Source of the DNA: Candidatus Phycorickettsia trachydisci
GTDB taxonomy: Bacteria > Pseudomonadota > Alphaproteobacteria > Rickettsiales > Rickettsiaceae
Direction: 5' to 3'
NCBI GenBank assembly: GCA_945875085.1
Contig: CAMCJU010000045.1
Span: 1-6,979 of the forward strand
Length of the DNA: 6,979 bases
Shown: piece by piece, positions 1 to 6,628 of the stretch
Layout of the letters: every line of letters begins with the position of its first letter
Position numbering within the stretch: the first letter of the stretch is position 1
Notes under the pieces: generated by a model
What the model was told of the DNA's origin: nothing
The model's database searches: none
The model's input: the letters and a program-made list of their open reading frames with translations, nothing else
Made by a program: the position numbers and the translations under genes

Positions 1-603
1 GCTGAATTCTTGCGCATAGGGGTTAAGTAACCGATAGGTGTCAAAAAAATTAGCGTTTATTATTGCGCGCATCAGTTTTTTTTCAACATCGCTAAAAAGC
101 AGACCTCCATAAGCCTGCTCAGGTGAATATACGTCAATATCAAATGGAGCGACATTGAAATCTCCCGCTAGAATAGTGGGCGTATTTGAGTCTAGCGTGT
201 GCAAGTAAATTAAAAGATGTTTCAAAAACTCCAACTTTATGGCAAATTTTTCACTATCCACCTCTCCTCCATTTGGCACATATACATTGATTACTTTTAG
301 CATGCCAATAGGGCAAGCAAAATCAGCCTGAATGAATCTTGCCTGCTCAGGGCATGGGTTATTTTCAAATGTCTCGGAGATGTTTTCAAGGCGATGTTTA
401 CTTAAAATAGCAACGCCATTATAAGACTTCTGCCCTAGATGACTTATGCTAAATTGCTCAAGAGCTGCGTAAGGAAAATTCGAGTCTTCGCATTTAGTTT
501 CTTGAAGTAATAAAATATCAGGATCGTTTTGCTTGATCCAGGATGTAACTTGATCTAGATGGGCGTTGATAGAGTTGACGTTCCAGGAGGAGATTTTAGT
601 CAT
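1..603 (-). CDS. xthA: Exodeoxyribonuclease III (AP endonuclease), 3' end outside the window
   Basis: DNA-repair nuclease of the ExoIII/APE1 family, which cuts at abasic sites and degrades one strand of duplex DNA from the 3' end; cytoplasmic and Mg2+-dependent. The 201 visible codons start with MTKISSWNVNSI, the usual family start. The metal-binding Glu lies in LQETK (Glu35), the catalytic Tyr in INVYVPNG (Tyr108), and Asp148 and Asn150 in GDFNVAP, equivalent to E. coli Glu34, Tyr109, Asp151 and Asn153. The reading frame is open to base 1, so the C-terminal part with the second Asp and catalytic His is outside the window. The ATG at 603-601 is chosen because it places the first beta strand correctly; no good Shine-Dalgarno sequence precedes it. 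It lies 99 bases downstream of the tRNA-Arg on the same strand with no clear promoter or terminator between them, so cotranscription is possible. Confidence 0.95.
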   Translation of the reverse strand, partial: MTKISSWNVNSINAHLDQVTSWIKQNDPDILLLQETKCEDSNFPYAALEQFSISHLGQKSYNGVAILSKHRLENISETFENNPCPEQARFIQADFACPIGMLKVINVYVPNGGEVDSEKFAIKLEFLKHLLIYLHTLDSNTPTILAGDFNVAPFDIDVYSPEQAYGGLLFSDVEKKLMRAIINANFFDTYRLLNPYAQEFS

Positions 604-661
604 GAGCGTGTTTTTGTTGGTGGATTTTGCAGGGTGAATTTTTTTGTGAGTTGTTTTTACG

Positions 662-690
662 AGCTTTTATTACCTAGCCTTTATTAACCT
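662..690. repeat. Imperfect tandem repeat, 14 and 15 bases, between tRNA-Arg and xthA
   Basis: AGCTTTTATTACCT (662-675) is followed directly by AGCCTTTATTAACCT (676-690); the units differ by one substitution and one inserted A. It begins 13 bases past the tRNA CCA end on the minus strand. I see no U-tract hairpin terminator here, and the rest of the 604-702 gap holds nothing else I can support. It may be a replication-slippage product or a spacer in a tRNA-xthA transcript. Confidence 0.5.
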
Positions 691-702
691 GTCTTTTTAA
701 GG

Positions 703-779
703 TGGTGCACCCGAGAGGAGTCGAACCCCTAACCTTATGATCCGTAGTCATACGCTCTGTCCAATTGAGCTACGGGTGC
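703..779 (-). tRNA. tRNA-Arg, anticodon ACG
   Basis: The minus strand folds into a complete 77-base tRNA including an encoded CCA. The acceptor stem is GCACCCG/CGGGTGC with discriminator A, and the D stem is GCTC/GAGC with GG in the loop. The anticodon stem TATGA/TCATA encloses loop CTACGGA (anticodon ACG, bases 745-743), and the T stem AGGGG/CCTCT encloses TTCGACT with one G-T pair. Conserved T8, A14, GG18-19, T33 and TTC54-56 are all present. In bacteria A34 of this tRNA is normally deaminated to inosine by TadA so that it reads CGU, CGC and CGA codons. It lies between the transporter gene and xthA on the same strand. Confidence 0.97.
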
Positions 780-789
780 TTATGCTTAC

Positions 790-818
790 ACGTTACCAAT
801 TCTTGAGACAAAATTCAA
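790..818 (-). promoter_or_regulatory. Possible sigma70 promoter for tRNA-Arg
   Basis: On the minus strand TTGAAT (818-813) is separated by 17 bases from TAACGT (795-790), placing a start a few bases before the mature tRNA 5' end at 779. The -35 is good and the -10 is poor (TAACGT against TATAAT). The -35 overlaps the stop codon of the upstream transporter gene, so the tRNA could also be made by read-through from that gene. Confidence 0.4.
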
Positions 819-2068
819 GTCCTTATTATTAATTTACTCATTTTACTCAAAACATTCATAGCGACTGCCGAAACTAGGACCATTGCTATAAAATAAAACA
901 GCGGTAGGTATTTTATAGCGCTCCAGTGATACATACTTGTCGCCAGCAGAGACGTTGGTCCTGATATCATTATTGAGCCCAAAGAATGCGCTAAGCTAAA
1001 TAAGCGATAGCGTATGACTTTTGGTATGGACGATTTAATGAGCGTCAAGCTTGGCATGTTTAACAAAGGCAACATGGCGCTATTTAGCAAGTATATAATG
1101 AGGAAAAATTTATTATGTTTTATCAAATAGCAGTTTAAAAAGCCCAGTATGATGAGCATAATAGCAGCCAACGTTGCCAGAACTCTAGGGTTTGTTTTGT
1201 CGGCAAGTATCCCGCCGATAATTGAAAATACTATGTATATCACAATTCCTATTGATCTATAAAACTGCATACTTGAGAGATCTATTGTTTGCAGAATCTT
1301 GGAATTATAGGTTGCTAAAAAAACAAAATTAAACTGATATGTCCCCCCAATGCTCCCTGCAATAATAACGCATAAGAATAACAACAAAAGATTTTGTTTT
1401 ATTATTTTTAATAATGGCATGTCTTTATAAGTATTGTATTGCTCTTCTTGCTTTAGCAGTAAATCTTCGTTTTTATCAATGCAGATTTTTCTTAAGAAAA
1501 TCAACAGAAAGCTACTGACCGCTCCAAGCAAAAAGGCCAAGCGCCAAAAATCTTTGGGCATTGAATCAAGGGTAAAAAACCAAGCCGATATTGATGCGCA
1601 AAAAGAGCCAGTCAGCGAAAATAGCGTAGATACCCCGGAGCTAAAATTTTTTCTTTTATTGCTTATTTTTTCATACATGTAAAGTCTAGCGCCATCCGAG
1701 CCTGATGAGGCAAAAGCAGCAATACACATCCTGGCGATTAACAGCAGTAAACAGCTAGTAATACCAATAGAGTTAAAGTCTGGCAAGATACTGATAAGCA
1801 ATGAGGCAATTGCCAAACAGGTTATGCTGATATTGATAGTTGTTTGCCTGCCAAATGTATCGCCAATACGGCCCAAAATTACCGAGCCTATAGGCTTTGC
1901 AAGAACTGCGATAAACATCACTAGATATGTATTTATCAGGCTGGTGGCCTCGTTATCGGCTGGAAAAAAATTTTTAGCAATACTTGCTGCCAAAAAGCCG
2001 AAAAGATGATAATCGTAATATTGTACTATTGAGCTTAATGCCGTGATAATAAAACTTTTTTTATTCAT
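815..2068 (-). CDS. MFS transporter, metabolite:H+ symporter (MHS, ProP-like) family; substrate unknown
   Basis: A 417-residue inner-membrane protein, close to the usual length for a 12-helix major facilitator. Three features point to the MHS branch (proline/betaine, citrate, alpha-ketoglutarate and shikimate symporters). First, the N-terminal YYDYHLFGFLA around residues 17-27 resembles the family WYDFFLYG. Second, the loop 2-3 signature GRIGDTFGRQTT (66-77) has the MFS Asp70 and Arg74. Third, FWRLAFLLGA (174-183) matches the family GWRIPFLLG motif. A weaker second copy of the loop motif, GGILADKTNPR (285-295), starts the second six-helix half. A charged central loop (about 193-225) separates the halves. 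The substrate cannot be read from the sequence. The ATG at 2068 fits the family N-terminus, though the ribosome site before it is weak. The gene has its own strong promoter, is divergent from pccB, and lies 35 bases before the tRNA-Arg. Confidence 0.88.
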   Translation of the reverse strand: MNKKSFIITALSSIVQYYDYHLFGFLAASIAKNFFPADNEATSLINTYLVMFIAVLAKPIGSVILGRIGDTFGRQTTINISITCLAIASLLISILPDFNSIGITSCLLLLIARMCIAAFASSGSDGARLYMYEKISNKRKNFSSGVSTLFSLTGSFCASISAWFFTLDSMPKDFWRLAFLLGAVSSFLLIFLRKICIDKNEDLLLKQEEQYNTYKDMPLLKIIKQNLLLLFLCVIIAGSIGGTYQFNFVFLATYNSKILQTIDLSSMQFYRSIGIVIYIVFSIIGGILADKTNPRVLATLAAIMLIILGFLNCYLIKHNKFFLIIYLLNSAMLPLLNMPSLTLIKSSIPKVIRYRLFSLAHSLGSIMISGPTSLLATSMYHWSAIKYLPLFYFIAMVLVSAVAMNVLSKMSKLIIRT

Positions 2069-2109
2069 ATAACACTACTAGAATTCCAAGGCATCGACGC
2101 TTAAAGCCT

Positions 2110-2127
2110 ACGATTATAACGATTATA
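2110..2127. repeat. Perfect 9-base tandem duplication in the transporter promoter
   Basis: ACGATTATA occurs twice head to tail (2110-2118 and 2119-2127). Read on the minus strand this gives TATAATCGT twice, so a consensus -10 hexamer is duplicated. Only the copy at 2127-2122 has a -35 at proper spacing; the other (2118-2113) lies near the expected transcription start. Confidence 0.85.
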
Positions 2128-2150
2128 CTGAATAATATTTTTCTATTCAA
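2122..2150 (-). promoter_or_regulatory. Sigma70 promoter of the MFS transporter gene
   Basis: Minus-strand TTGAAT (2150-2145), a 17-base spacer and a perfect TATAAT (2127-2122). Transcription would begin near 2115, giving a leader of about 47 bases before the ATG at 2068. The spacing and -10 match make this one of the two best promoter calls in the window. It is back to back with the pccB promoter, the two -35 boxes being 34 bases apart. Confidence 0.75.
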
Positions 2151-2184
2151 GGGATTTAAATTTATTTATAAGCTCTGCCGGAGA

Positions 2185-2213
2185 TTGATATATTGAGTTT
2201 ATAATAATATGAT
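2185..2213 (+). promoter_or_regulatory. Sigma70 promoter of the pccB-pccA-dipeptidase operon
   Basis: TTGATA (2185-2190), a 17-base spacer and TATGAT (2208-2213), each one mismatch from consensus. A start near 2220 leaves only about 20 bases of leader before the TTG start codon at 2241. I see no clear operator or riboswitch in that short leader. The call supports the TTG start, since no in-frame ATG or GTG lies between promoter and TTG. Confidence 0.72.
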
Positions 2214-2240
2214 GTTTATTGAAGCGGATAAGCAATTTAA

Positions 2241-3779
2241 TTGAGTATAAACATTTTGAAAGATCTGGAATACAAAAGTGGGCAGGCTAGATTAGGCGCT
2301 GAACCTGAGCGAACCCGCCTACAACATCAAAAGGGCAAACTTACAGCCCGTGAGCGAATAGAGATTTTAGTTGATCCAGGTAGTTTCCAAGAGGTTGGCA
2401 TGTTCGTTGAGCACAACTGCAATGACTTTGATATGCCTGATAAAAAGTTTTATGGCGATGGCGTTGTTACTGGGCATGGCACTATTAATGGCAGGTTAGT
2501 TTTTGTATATAGTCAAGATTTTACGGTTCTTGGAGGTTCTCTTGGATATCAACATGCGCAAAAAATCGCCAGACTCATTCAAAAGGCTATTGATGTAGGA
2601 GCCCCTTTGATTGGCATAAACGATTCAGGCGGCGCGCGCATTCAAGAAGGAATTGATTCTTTGGCGGGATACGGTGATATTTTTAAGCTTAATACAGCAG
2701 CCTCAGGAGTAATTCCTCAAATTTCCATGATTATGGGCCCATGCGCTGGTGGCGCTGTATATTCTCCAGCTTTGACTGATTTTATCTTTATGGTGGAGGA
2801 TACCTCGCACATGTTTGTAACTGGTCCTAGTGTGGTAAAAAACGTTACTGGCGAAGAGGTCTCGCAAGAGGATTTAGGGGGCAGTTATGTCCATACCAGT
2901 AAAACCGGAGTGGCAGATTTAGCTTTCAAAAATGACGTTGAGGCTTTATTGGAGCTGAGAAAGTTTTTTGGATTTTTGCCGCTTTCTAACAGGCACTCAC
3001 CCCCCGCAAGGATGACTCATGATTCAGCTGACCGTATCGATATGTCGCTAAATACGCTAATTCCAGCCAATCCAAATAAGCCATATGATATTAAAGAATT
3101 AATAGAGGTTATCGTCGATGAAGCTGAATTTTTTGAGCTGCAGCCAGATTTTGCCAAAAATATAGTCATAGGATTTTCTTATATGAATGGCCAGGCTGTT
3201 GGTATAGTTGCAAACCAACCCCTTGCACTTGCTGGCTGCTTAGATATCAAAGCATCGCGTAAGGCCGCAAGATTTGTGCGGTTTTGTGATGCGTTTAATA
3301 TACCGCTGCTTACTTTTGTAGACGTTCCTGGATTTTTGCCAGGAACAGATCAGGAGTATAATGGCATTATTAAACATGGAGCAAAGCTTCTTTACGCTTA
3401 TGCTGAAGCTACAGTTCCCAAAATTACCATCATTACTCGCAAAGCTTATGGGGGGGCTTATATAGTTATGAGTTCCAAGCATCTTGGGGGCGATATTAAC
3501 TACGCTTGGCCAAATGCAGAAATTGCAGTAATGGGCGCCTCTAGTGCCATTGATATTGTCTATGGGCGCTTGATTGCAAAGGATCCACAGATTCGTCAAG
3601 AAAAAATTCAGCAATATCAGCAGAGCGTTCTGTCGCCTTTTGTCTCGGCAAAAAAAGGTTATATAGATGGCATTATCGAGCCACAAGAAACAAGATCCAA
3701 GATCTGCAAAGCTTTAAATATGTTAAAACATAAGAAAATTTCCCCGATTTTAAAAAAACACGACAACCTACCCTTATGA
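2241..3779 (+). CDS. pccB: Propionyl-CoA carboxylase beta subunit (carboxyltransferase), with Ile at the acyl-specificity position
   Basis: Carboxyltransferase subunit that moves CO2 from biotin on PccA to propionyl-CoA, giving methylmalonyl-CoA; cytoplasmic, in an alpha/beta complex. The 512 residues match the full family length. The start region has [13 protein letters not shown] (31-43). The first crotonase-fold half has [11 protein letters not shown] (127-137) and the second has [10 protein letters not shown] (360-369) and RKAYGGAY (400-407); Gly-Gly-Ala in both halves form the oxyanion holes. The end KKHDNLPL is the usual PccB terminus. At residue 408 (codon 3462-3464) there is Ile where human and most PccB proteins have Asp. 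The start is TTG with a weak ribosome site (GCGGATAAG); a second TTG at 2256 would give a start nearer the common MKD and cannot be excluded. The stop overlaps the pccA start as ATGA. Neighbouring methylmalonyl-CoA mutase or epimerase genes are not seen. Confidence 0.95.
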   Translation: MSINILKDLEYKSGQARLGAEPERTRLQHQKGKLTARERIEILVDPGSFQEVGMFVEHNCNDFDMPDKKFYGDGVVTGHGTINGRLVFVYSQDFTVLGGSLGYQHAQKIARLIQKAIDVGAPLIGINDSGGARIQEGIDSLAGYGDIFKLNTAASGVIPQISMIMGPCAGGAVYSPALTDFIFMVEDTSHMFVTGPSVVKNVTGEEVSQEDLGGSYVHTSKTGVADLAFKNDVEALLELRKFFGFLPLSNRHSPPARMTHDSADRIDMSLNTLIPANPNKPYDIKELIEVIVDEAEFFELQPDFAKNIVIGFSYMNGQAVGIVANQPLALAGCLDIKASRKAARFVRFCDAFNIPLLTFVDVPGFLPGTDQEYNGIIKHGAKLLYAYAEATVPKITIITRKAYGGAYIVMSSKHLGGDINYAWPNAEIAVMGASSAIDIVYGRLIAKDPQIRQEKIQQYQQSVLSPFVSAKKGYIDGIIEPQETRSKICKALNMLKHKKISPILKKHDNLPL

Positions 3780-5782
3780 GCAAACGATCATTTGAAAAAG
3801 TTTTAATAGCAAACCGCGGAGAGATTGCCATTAGGATAATCAAGACGCTAAAAAAGATGAATATCAGGTCCGTTGCTGTTTACTCAGAGGCTGATAGCAA
3901 CTCTTTATATGTTGAAATGGCTGATGAAGCTTACTATATCGGCAATTCTCCAGCAACAGAAAGCTATTTATCGATTCAGAAATTGATTCAAGCAATTAGA
4001 GAAAGCGGCGCTCAGGCCGTGCATCCCGGCTATGGATTTTTATCTGAAAATGCTAATTTTGCCGCTGCCTTAAAAAAAGAGCGAGTAACTTTAATAGGCC
4101 CCAGCGTTAAGGCGATAAAAAGCATGGGCGATAAGATTGAGGCTAAAAAAATCGCTATTAAAGCTGGCATCAATACCGTTCCAGGATATATCGGTACGAT
4201 TGATAGCGCGCAGCAGGCTAATGAAATCGCCAAATCCCTTGGCTTTCCTGTTATTGTCAAGGCTGCAGCAGGAGGTGGCGGCAGGGGGATGAGAATCGTG
4301 CACAACGAATCAGAGATGCAAGCAGCATATAAATCAGCAACCCTGGAAGCCTTTAATAGCTTTGACGATAGTAGATTGTTTATTGAGAAATTTATTCAAA
4401 GGCCAAGACATGTTGAGGTGCAGATACTTGCTGATCGTTACGGTAATATAGTCTGTTTAGGCGAGCGCGAATGCTCGATTCAAAGGCATCATCAAAAAAT
4501 CATCGAAGAAGCCCCTTGCGTTTTTATTGATGAGCAAATTAGGCAAAAAATGTTTGCCCAATCTATGACCTTGGCGCTAGAAGTTGGATATTACTCAGCA
4601 GGTACTGTTGAGTTTATCATTGATGAAAATAAAGAATTTTATTTTTTAGAAATGAACACCAGGATACAAGTCGAGCACCCTGTTACCGAGCTTATTACTG
4701 GGATCGACATAGTAGAAGAGATGGTCAAGATCGCCTCGGGCTGCAAACTCTCATTTACTCAGCAAGATATTAAATTCAACGGACACGCTATTGAATGTCG
4801 CATTTATGCCGAAGACCCAACGCGCGGATTTTTGCCCTCAAGCGGCAGGATCAATGAATATAGTGAGCCAATTAAGAGCGCTGGCCTTAGAATTGATACC
4901 TCGATAGGCCCTGGCTGTGAGGTAAGTATGTTTTACGATCCTATGATTGCTAAAATTTGCACTTATGCCCCAGATCGAAACCTTGCTATTGACAGGATGA
5001 AAAATGCATTAAGTACATTTGTTGTACGCGGCATTTCCCATAACATTAGTTTTTTAGAGGCAATTATTAATCATCCAAGATTCATTGCTGCTGATATTTC
5101 AACGAATTTTATTGCTGAGGAATATCCAGATGGTTTCTCTGGGGCTAATATTACCTCAGAAATCACCCAAGTGTTTCTTTCTACAGCTATTTTTATTTTC
5201 CTTTCTGAGCAAAAACGCGCCGCAAATACCCCTGGCCAACTTACCAATCAGGTCAATAAGCTCAGTACTCGTTGGGTTGTAGGAATAGATGATAAGCTAA
5301 TTCCAGTGGTCCTTAAGCCTATAGAGCATGGATATAAAATTCGCTATGATGGCAGCAAAACTTACATTAATAGTTATTGGACTATAGGTAACAGGCTATT
5401 CAAGGGTGTGGTTAATGGTCGCCAAATACATGTGCGTATCGAGCATGTACGTGGCGGGTATTTACTAACTCATTCTGGCGTTACGGTTAAAATTCATATT
5501 AAGTCAATCAGGGTCGCTGAACTTGAGGCTCTTTTGCCGCGTAAAGAAATCAGCATTTTTAAAAGAGAGCTTTTAGCCCCGATGACCGGACAAATCATTG
5601 CAGTTAACGTCGCGCAAGGGGATAAAATATCTCAAGGAAAGGATTTGGTTACTTTAACTGCTATGAAAATGGAAAATATTATTCTAGCTGAGCATGATGC
5701 AAAAGTTGCCAAAATCCATGTTGCTAAAGGGCAGAATGTCAGCGCCGGGCAGCTTTTAATGGAATTTAGCAAAGAAGAGTAG
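3776..5782 (+). CDS. pccA: Propionyl-CoA carboxylase alpha subunit (biotin carboxylase plus biotin carrier)
   Basis: Uses ATP and bicarbonate to carboxylate its own biotin, which PccB then uses. The 668 residues match the family length. Biotin carboxylase occupies about 6-450: [13 protein letters not shown] (8-20), ATP-grasp glycine loop GGGGRGM (166-172), [10 protein letters not shown] (232-241), and [11 protein letters not shown] (292-302), which holds the metal-binding Glu292 and conserved Asn294 and Arg296. [15 protein letters not shown] (440-454) matches the PccA-specific sequence at the end of this domain, distinguishing it from a plain AccC. A less conserved beta-subunit-contact region follows (about 455-590). 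The biotinyl domain is at 597-665, with Lys631 in AMKM as the biotinylation site. His238 stands where most relatives have Arg (QRRHQK). The ATG shares ATGA with the pccB stop, implying translational coupling and balanced subunits. Its biotin could come from the neighbouring bioB pathway. Confidence 0.97.
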   Translation: MSKRSFEKVLIANRGEIAIRIIKTLKKMNIRSVAVYSEADSNSLYVEMADEAYYIGNSPATESYLSIQKLIQAIRESGAQAVHPGYGFLSENANFAAALKKERVTLIGPSVKAIKSMGDKIEAKKIAIKAGINTVPGYIGTIDSAQQANEIAKSLGFPVIVKAAAGGGGRGMRIVHNESEMQAAYKSATLEAFNSFDDSRLFIEKFIQRPRHVEVQILADRYGNIVCLGERECSIQRHHQKIIEEAPCVFIDEQIRQKMFAQSMTLALEVGYYSAGTVEFIIDENKEFYFLEMNTRIQVEHPVTELITGIDIVEEMVKIASGCKLSFTQQDIKFNGHAIECRIYAEDPTRGFLPSSGRINEYSEPIKSAGLRIDTSIGPGCEVSMFYDPMIAKICTYAPDRNLAIDRMKNALSTFVVRGISHNISFLEAIINHPRFIAADISTNFIAEEYPDGFSGANITSEITQVFLSTAIFIFLSEQKRAANTPGQLTNQVNKLSTRWVVGIDDKLIPVVLKPIEHGYKIRYDGSKTYINSYWTIGNRLFKGVVNGRQIHVRIEHVRGGYLLTHSGVTVKIHIKSIRVAELEALLPRKEISIFKRELLAPMTGQIIAVNVAQGDKISQGKDLVTLTAMKMENIILAEHDAKVAKIHVAKGQNVSAGQLLMEFSKEE

Positions 5783-5784
5783 GT
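5774..5784 (+). promoter_or_regulatory. Ribosome binding site of the dipeptidase gene, overlapping the pccA stop
   Basis: GAAGAGTAGGT contains AGGT (5781-5784), complementary to the 16S rRNA 3' end, six bases before GTG at 5791. It spans the pccA TAG stop (5780-5782), which supports the GTG start and suggests terminating ribosomes help load the next gene. Confidence 0.6.
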
Positions 5785-5790
5785 ATTTTT

Positions 5791-6477
5791 GTGTCTTTAG
5801 CTGATGGTTTTGTCTATTTATCAGATGTGGATCCGTCAATTATCCAGGTTATGTCTTATGCGACGGACGCAAATTTTATCGGCGCAAAAATTGATGGTTA
5901 CCTAAAAGCTTGCGCGATACTGACTATTCAAGCAGCCAGAGCTGTGCAAGAAGTGCAATTAAGATTGCGGCTAGGGGGCTTTTCCTTGGTGGTGTATGAT
6001 GCATATCGCCCGCAGAAGGCCGTGGATCATTTTATACGCTGGAGCAATGATGCTGATGATCTTAAGATGCGCAATATGTACTATCCAAGTATAACCAACA
6101 AGAGGCAAATTTTCGACTTAGGATATATCAGCACCAAGTCTTCCCATAGCAGGGGCAGCGCTTTGGATGTTAGCATTATCAAACTAAGAGATGTCTACAA
6201 GGTAAACCCAAAGGTGAAGCAAAGAAAAATACCAGGCGGAAGAATACTACCTTATCTTGATGATGGAACCTTGGATATGTATACTTCTTTTGATTTGTTT
6301 GATCAAGCATCTATGCACGATACTACCTTAATACCAAAGCAAAACCTTGCTTGGCGGCAATATTTAAGAGTAACGATGCAAAATGCCGGTTTTCTTGATT
6401 ATCAAAAAGAATGGTGGCATTACACCTTAGATAATGAGCCTTTTAAAGATACGTATTTTGATTTTGATGTTTGCTAA
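5791..6477 (+). CDS. ddpX: D-alanyl-D-alanine dipeptidase, VanX/DdpX family (peptidase M15D)
   Basis: Zinc dipeptidase that splits D-Ala-D-Ala into D-alanine; the 228 residues are only slightly longer than the roughly 200 of VanX and DdpX. All known active-site positions are visible: Arg73 in YDAYRP, zinc ligands His119 and Asp126 in SSHSRGSALD (117-126), catalytic base Glu207 and the third zinc ligand His210 in EWWH, plus DMYTSFDLFD (162-171), matching the family DMGTxFD with Tyr for Gly. No signal peptide or membrane segment is seen, so a cytoplasmic location is likely. The GTG start is 8 bases after pccA and places the family N-terminal YLSDVDPSIIQ correctly. It is probably the third gene of the pcc operon. 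No vanH, vanA or van regulator, and no ddp peptide transporter, is nearby, so glycopeptide resistance is not implied. A role in recycling wall or host-derived D-Ala-D-Ala is inference. Confidence 0.92.
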   Translation: MSLADGFVYLSDVDPSIIQVMSYATDANFIGAKIDGYLKACAILTIQAARAVQEVQLRLRLGGFSLVVYDAYRPQKAVDHFIRWSNDADDLKMRNMYYPSITNKRQIFDLGYISTKSSHSRGSALDVSIIKLRDVYKVNPKVKQRKIPGGRILPYLDDGTLDMYTSFDLFDQASMHDTTLIPKQNLAWRQYLRVTMQNAGFLDYQKEWWHYTLDNEPFKDTYFDFDVC

Positions 6478-6507
6478 ATTGCATTGCTTTTCTTTCATGC
6501 CTCTTTT

Positions 6508-6520
6508 ACCCCTAGGGGGT
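6508..6520 (+). terminator. Short GC-rich hairpin after the dipeptidase gene, doubtful terminator
   Basis: ACCCC-TAG-GGGGT can form a five-pair stem with a three-base loop 31 bases after the ddpX stop. No T-run follows directly; the nearest T-rich stretch is about 17 bases further. It may mark the operon end weakly or simply be a palindrome. If it does not terminate, bioB would also be read from the pccB promoter. Confidence 0.25.
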
Positions 6521-6570
6521 TCTGGCAATTGTCTGTATTTTCCTGTATCATTTAGGGTAGTTGTAAGTCT

Positions 6571-6580
6571 AGCGCGCGCT
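6571..6580. repeat. Perfect 10-base palindrome AGCGCGCGCT upstream of bioB
   Basis: AGCGCGCGCT is a perfect inverted repeat, GC-rich within an AT-rich gap. It lies inside a wider 5-base inverted repeat CTAGC (6569-6573) and GCTAG (6598-6602). It is about 17 bases before the proposed -10 of bioB, the position of a -35 box or a repressor site. No protein can be named for it. Confidence 0.45.
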
Positions 6581-6596
6581 CTTTTAGCATGTTTGC

Positions 6597-6605
6597 TGCT
6601 AGAAT
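6597..6605 (+). promoter_or_regulatory. Possible extended -10 promoter of bioB
   Basis: TGCTAGAAT is a TG-N-hexamer extended -10 with one mismatch to TATAAT. A start near 6612 would give a leader of about 17 bases before the bioB ATG at 6629. No -35 hexamer lies 16-18 bases upstream; that place is filled by the GC palindrome. Extended -10 promoters can work without a -35, so the call is reasonable but unproven. Confidence 0.4.
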
Positions 6606-6628
6606 TTAATTGAACTTTCAGATATTAT

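Noticed and set aside
703..779. tRNA-Arg as an integration site for a mobile element.
   Set aside because: No second copy of the tRNA 3' end, integrase or phage-like gene is present in the window; both flanks are housekeeping-type genes.
1434..2009. Plus-strand open frames opposite the transporter gene (1434-1682 and 1824-2009).
   Set aside because: They are antisense to a clear MFS protein with conserved motifs and show no ribosome sites.
2209..2244. An 11-codon reading frame (starting ATG ATG) that ends in TGA overlapping the pccB TTG start, like a leader peptide.
   Set aside because: Its first ATG lies inside the predicted -10 hexamer (2208-2213), so the transcript would start after it.
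3450..3456. Run of seven G in pccB, a possible frameshift or sequencing error.
   Set aside because: The frame gives the conserved KAYGGAY and continues to the normal C-terminus, so the count is right. The unusual Ile408 follows in frame and is not a product of a shift.
3240..3686. 148-codon open frame on the minus strand inside pccB.
   Set aside because: It is antisense to highly conserved PccB sequence, resembles no family I recognise, and has no promoter or ribosome site of its own.
4030..4305. Two overlapping minus-strand open frames inside pccA.
   Set aside because: They mirror the conserved biotin carboxylase coding sequence (the proline run is the reverse of the glycine loop) and are chance frames.
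5085..5282. 65-codon open frame on the plus strand, out of frame with pccA.
   Set aside because: It lies within the continuous pccA frame, which matches PccA on both sides; no frameshift is needed.
5791..6477. Vancomycin-resistance determinant (vanX).
   Set aside because: No vanH, vanA/B ligase or vanRS genes accompany it; chromosomal members of this family outside Gram-positive van clusters are not resistance genes by default.
6561..6569. TTGTAAGTC as a BirA operator half-site before bioB.
   Set aside because: No matching inverted half (GTTTACAA-like) occurs 14-16 bases downstream, so only six bases match and chance is likely.
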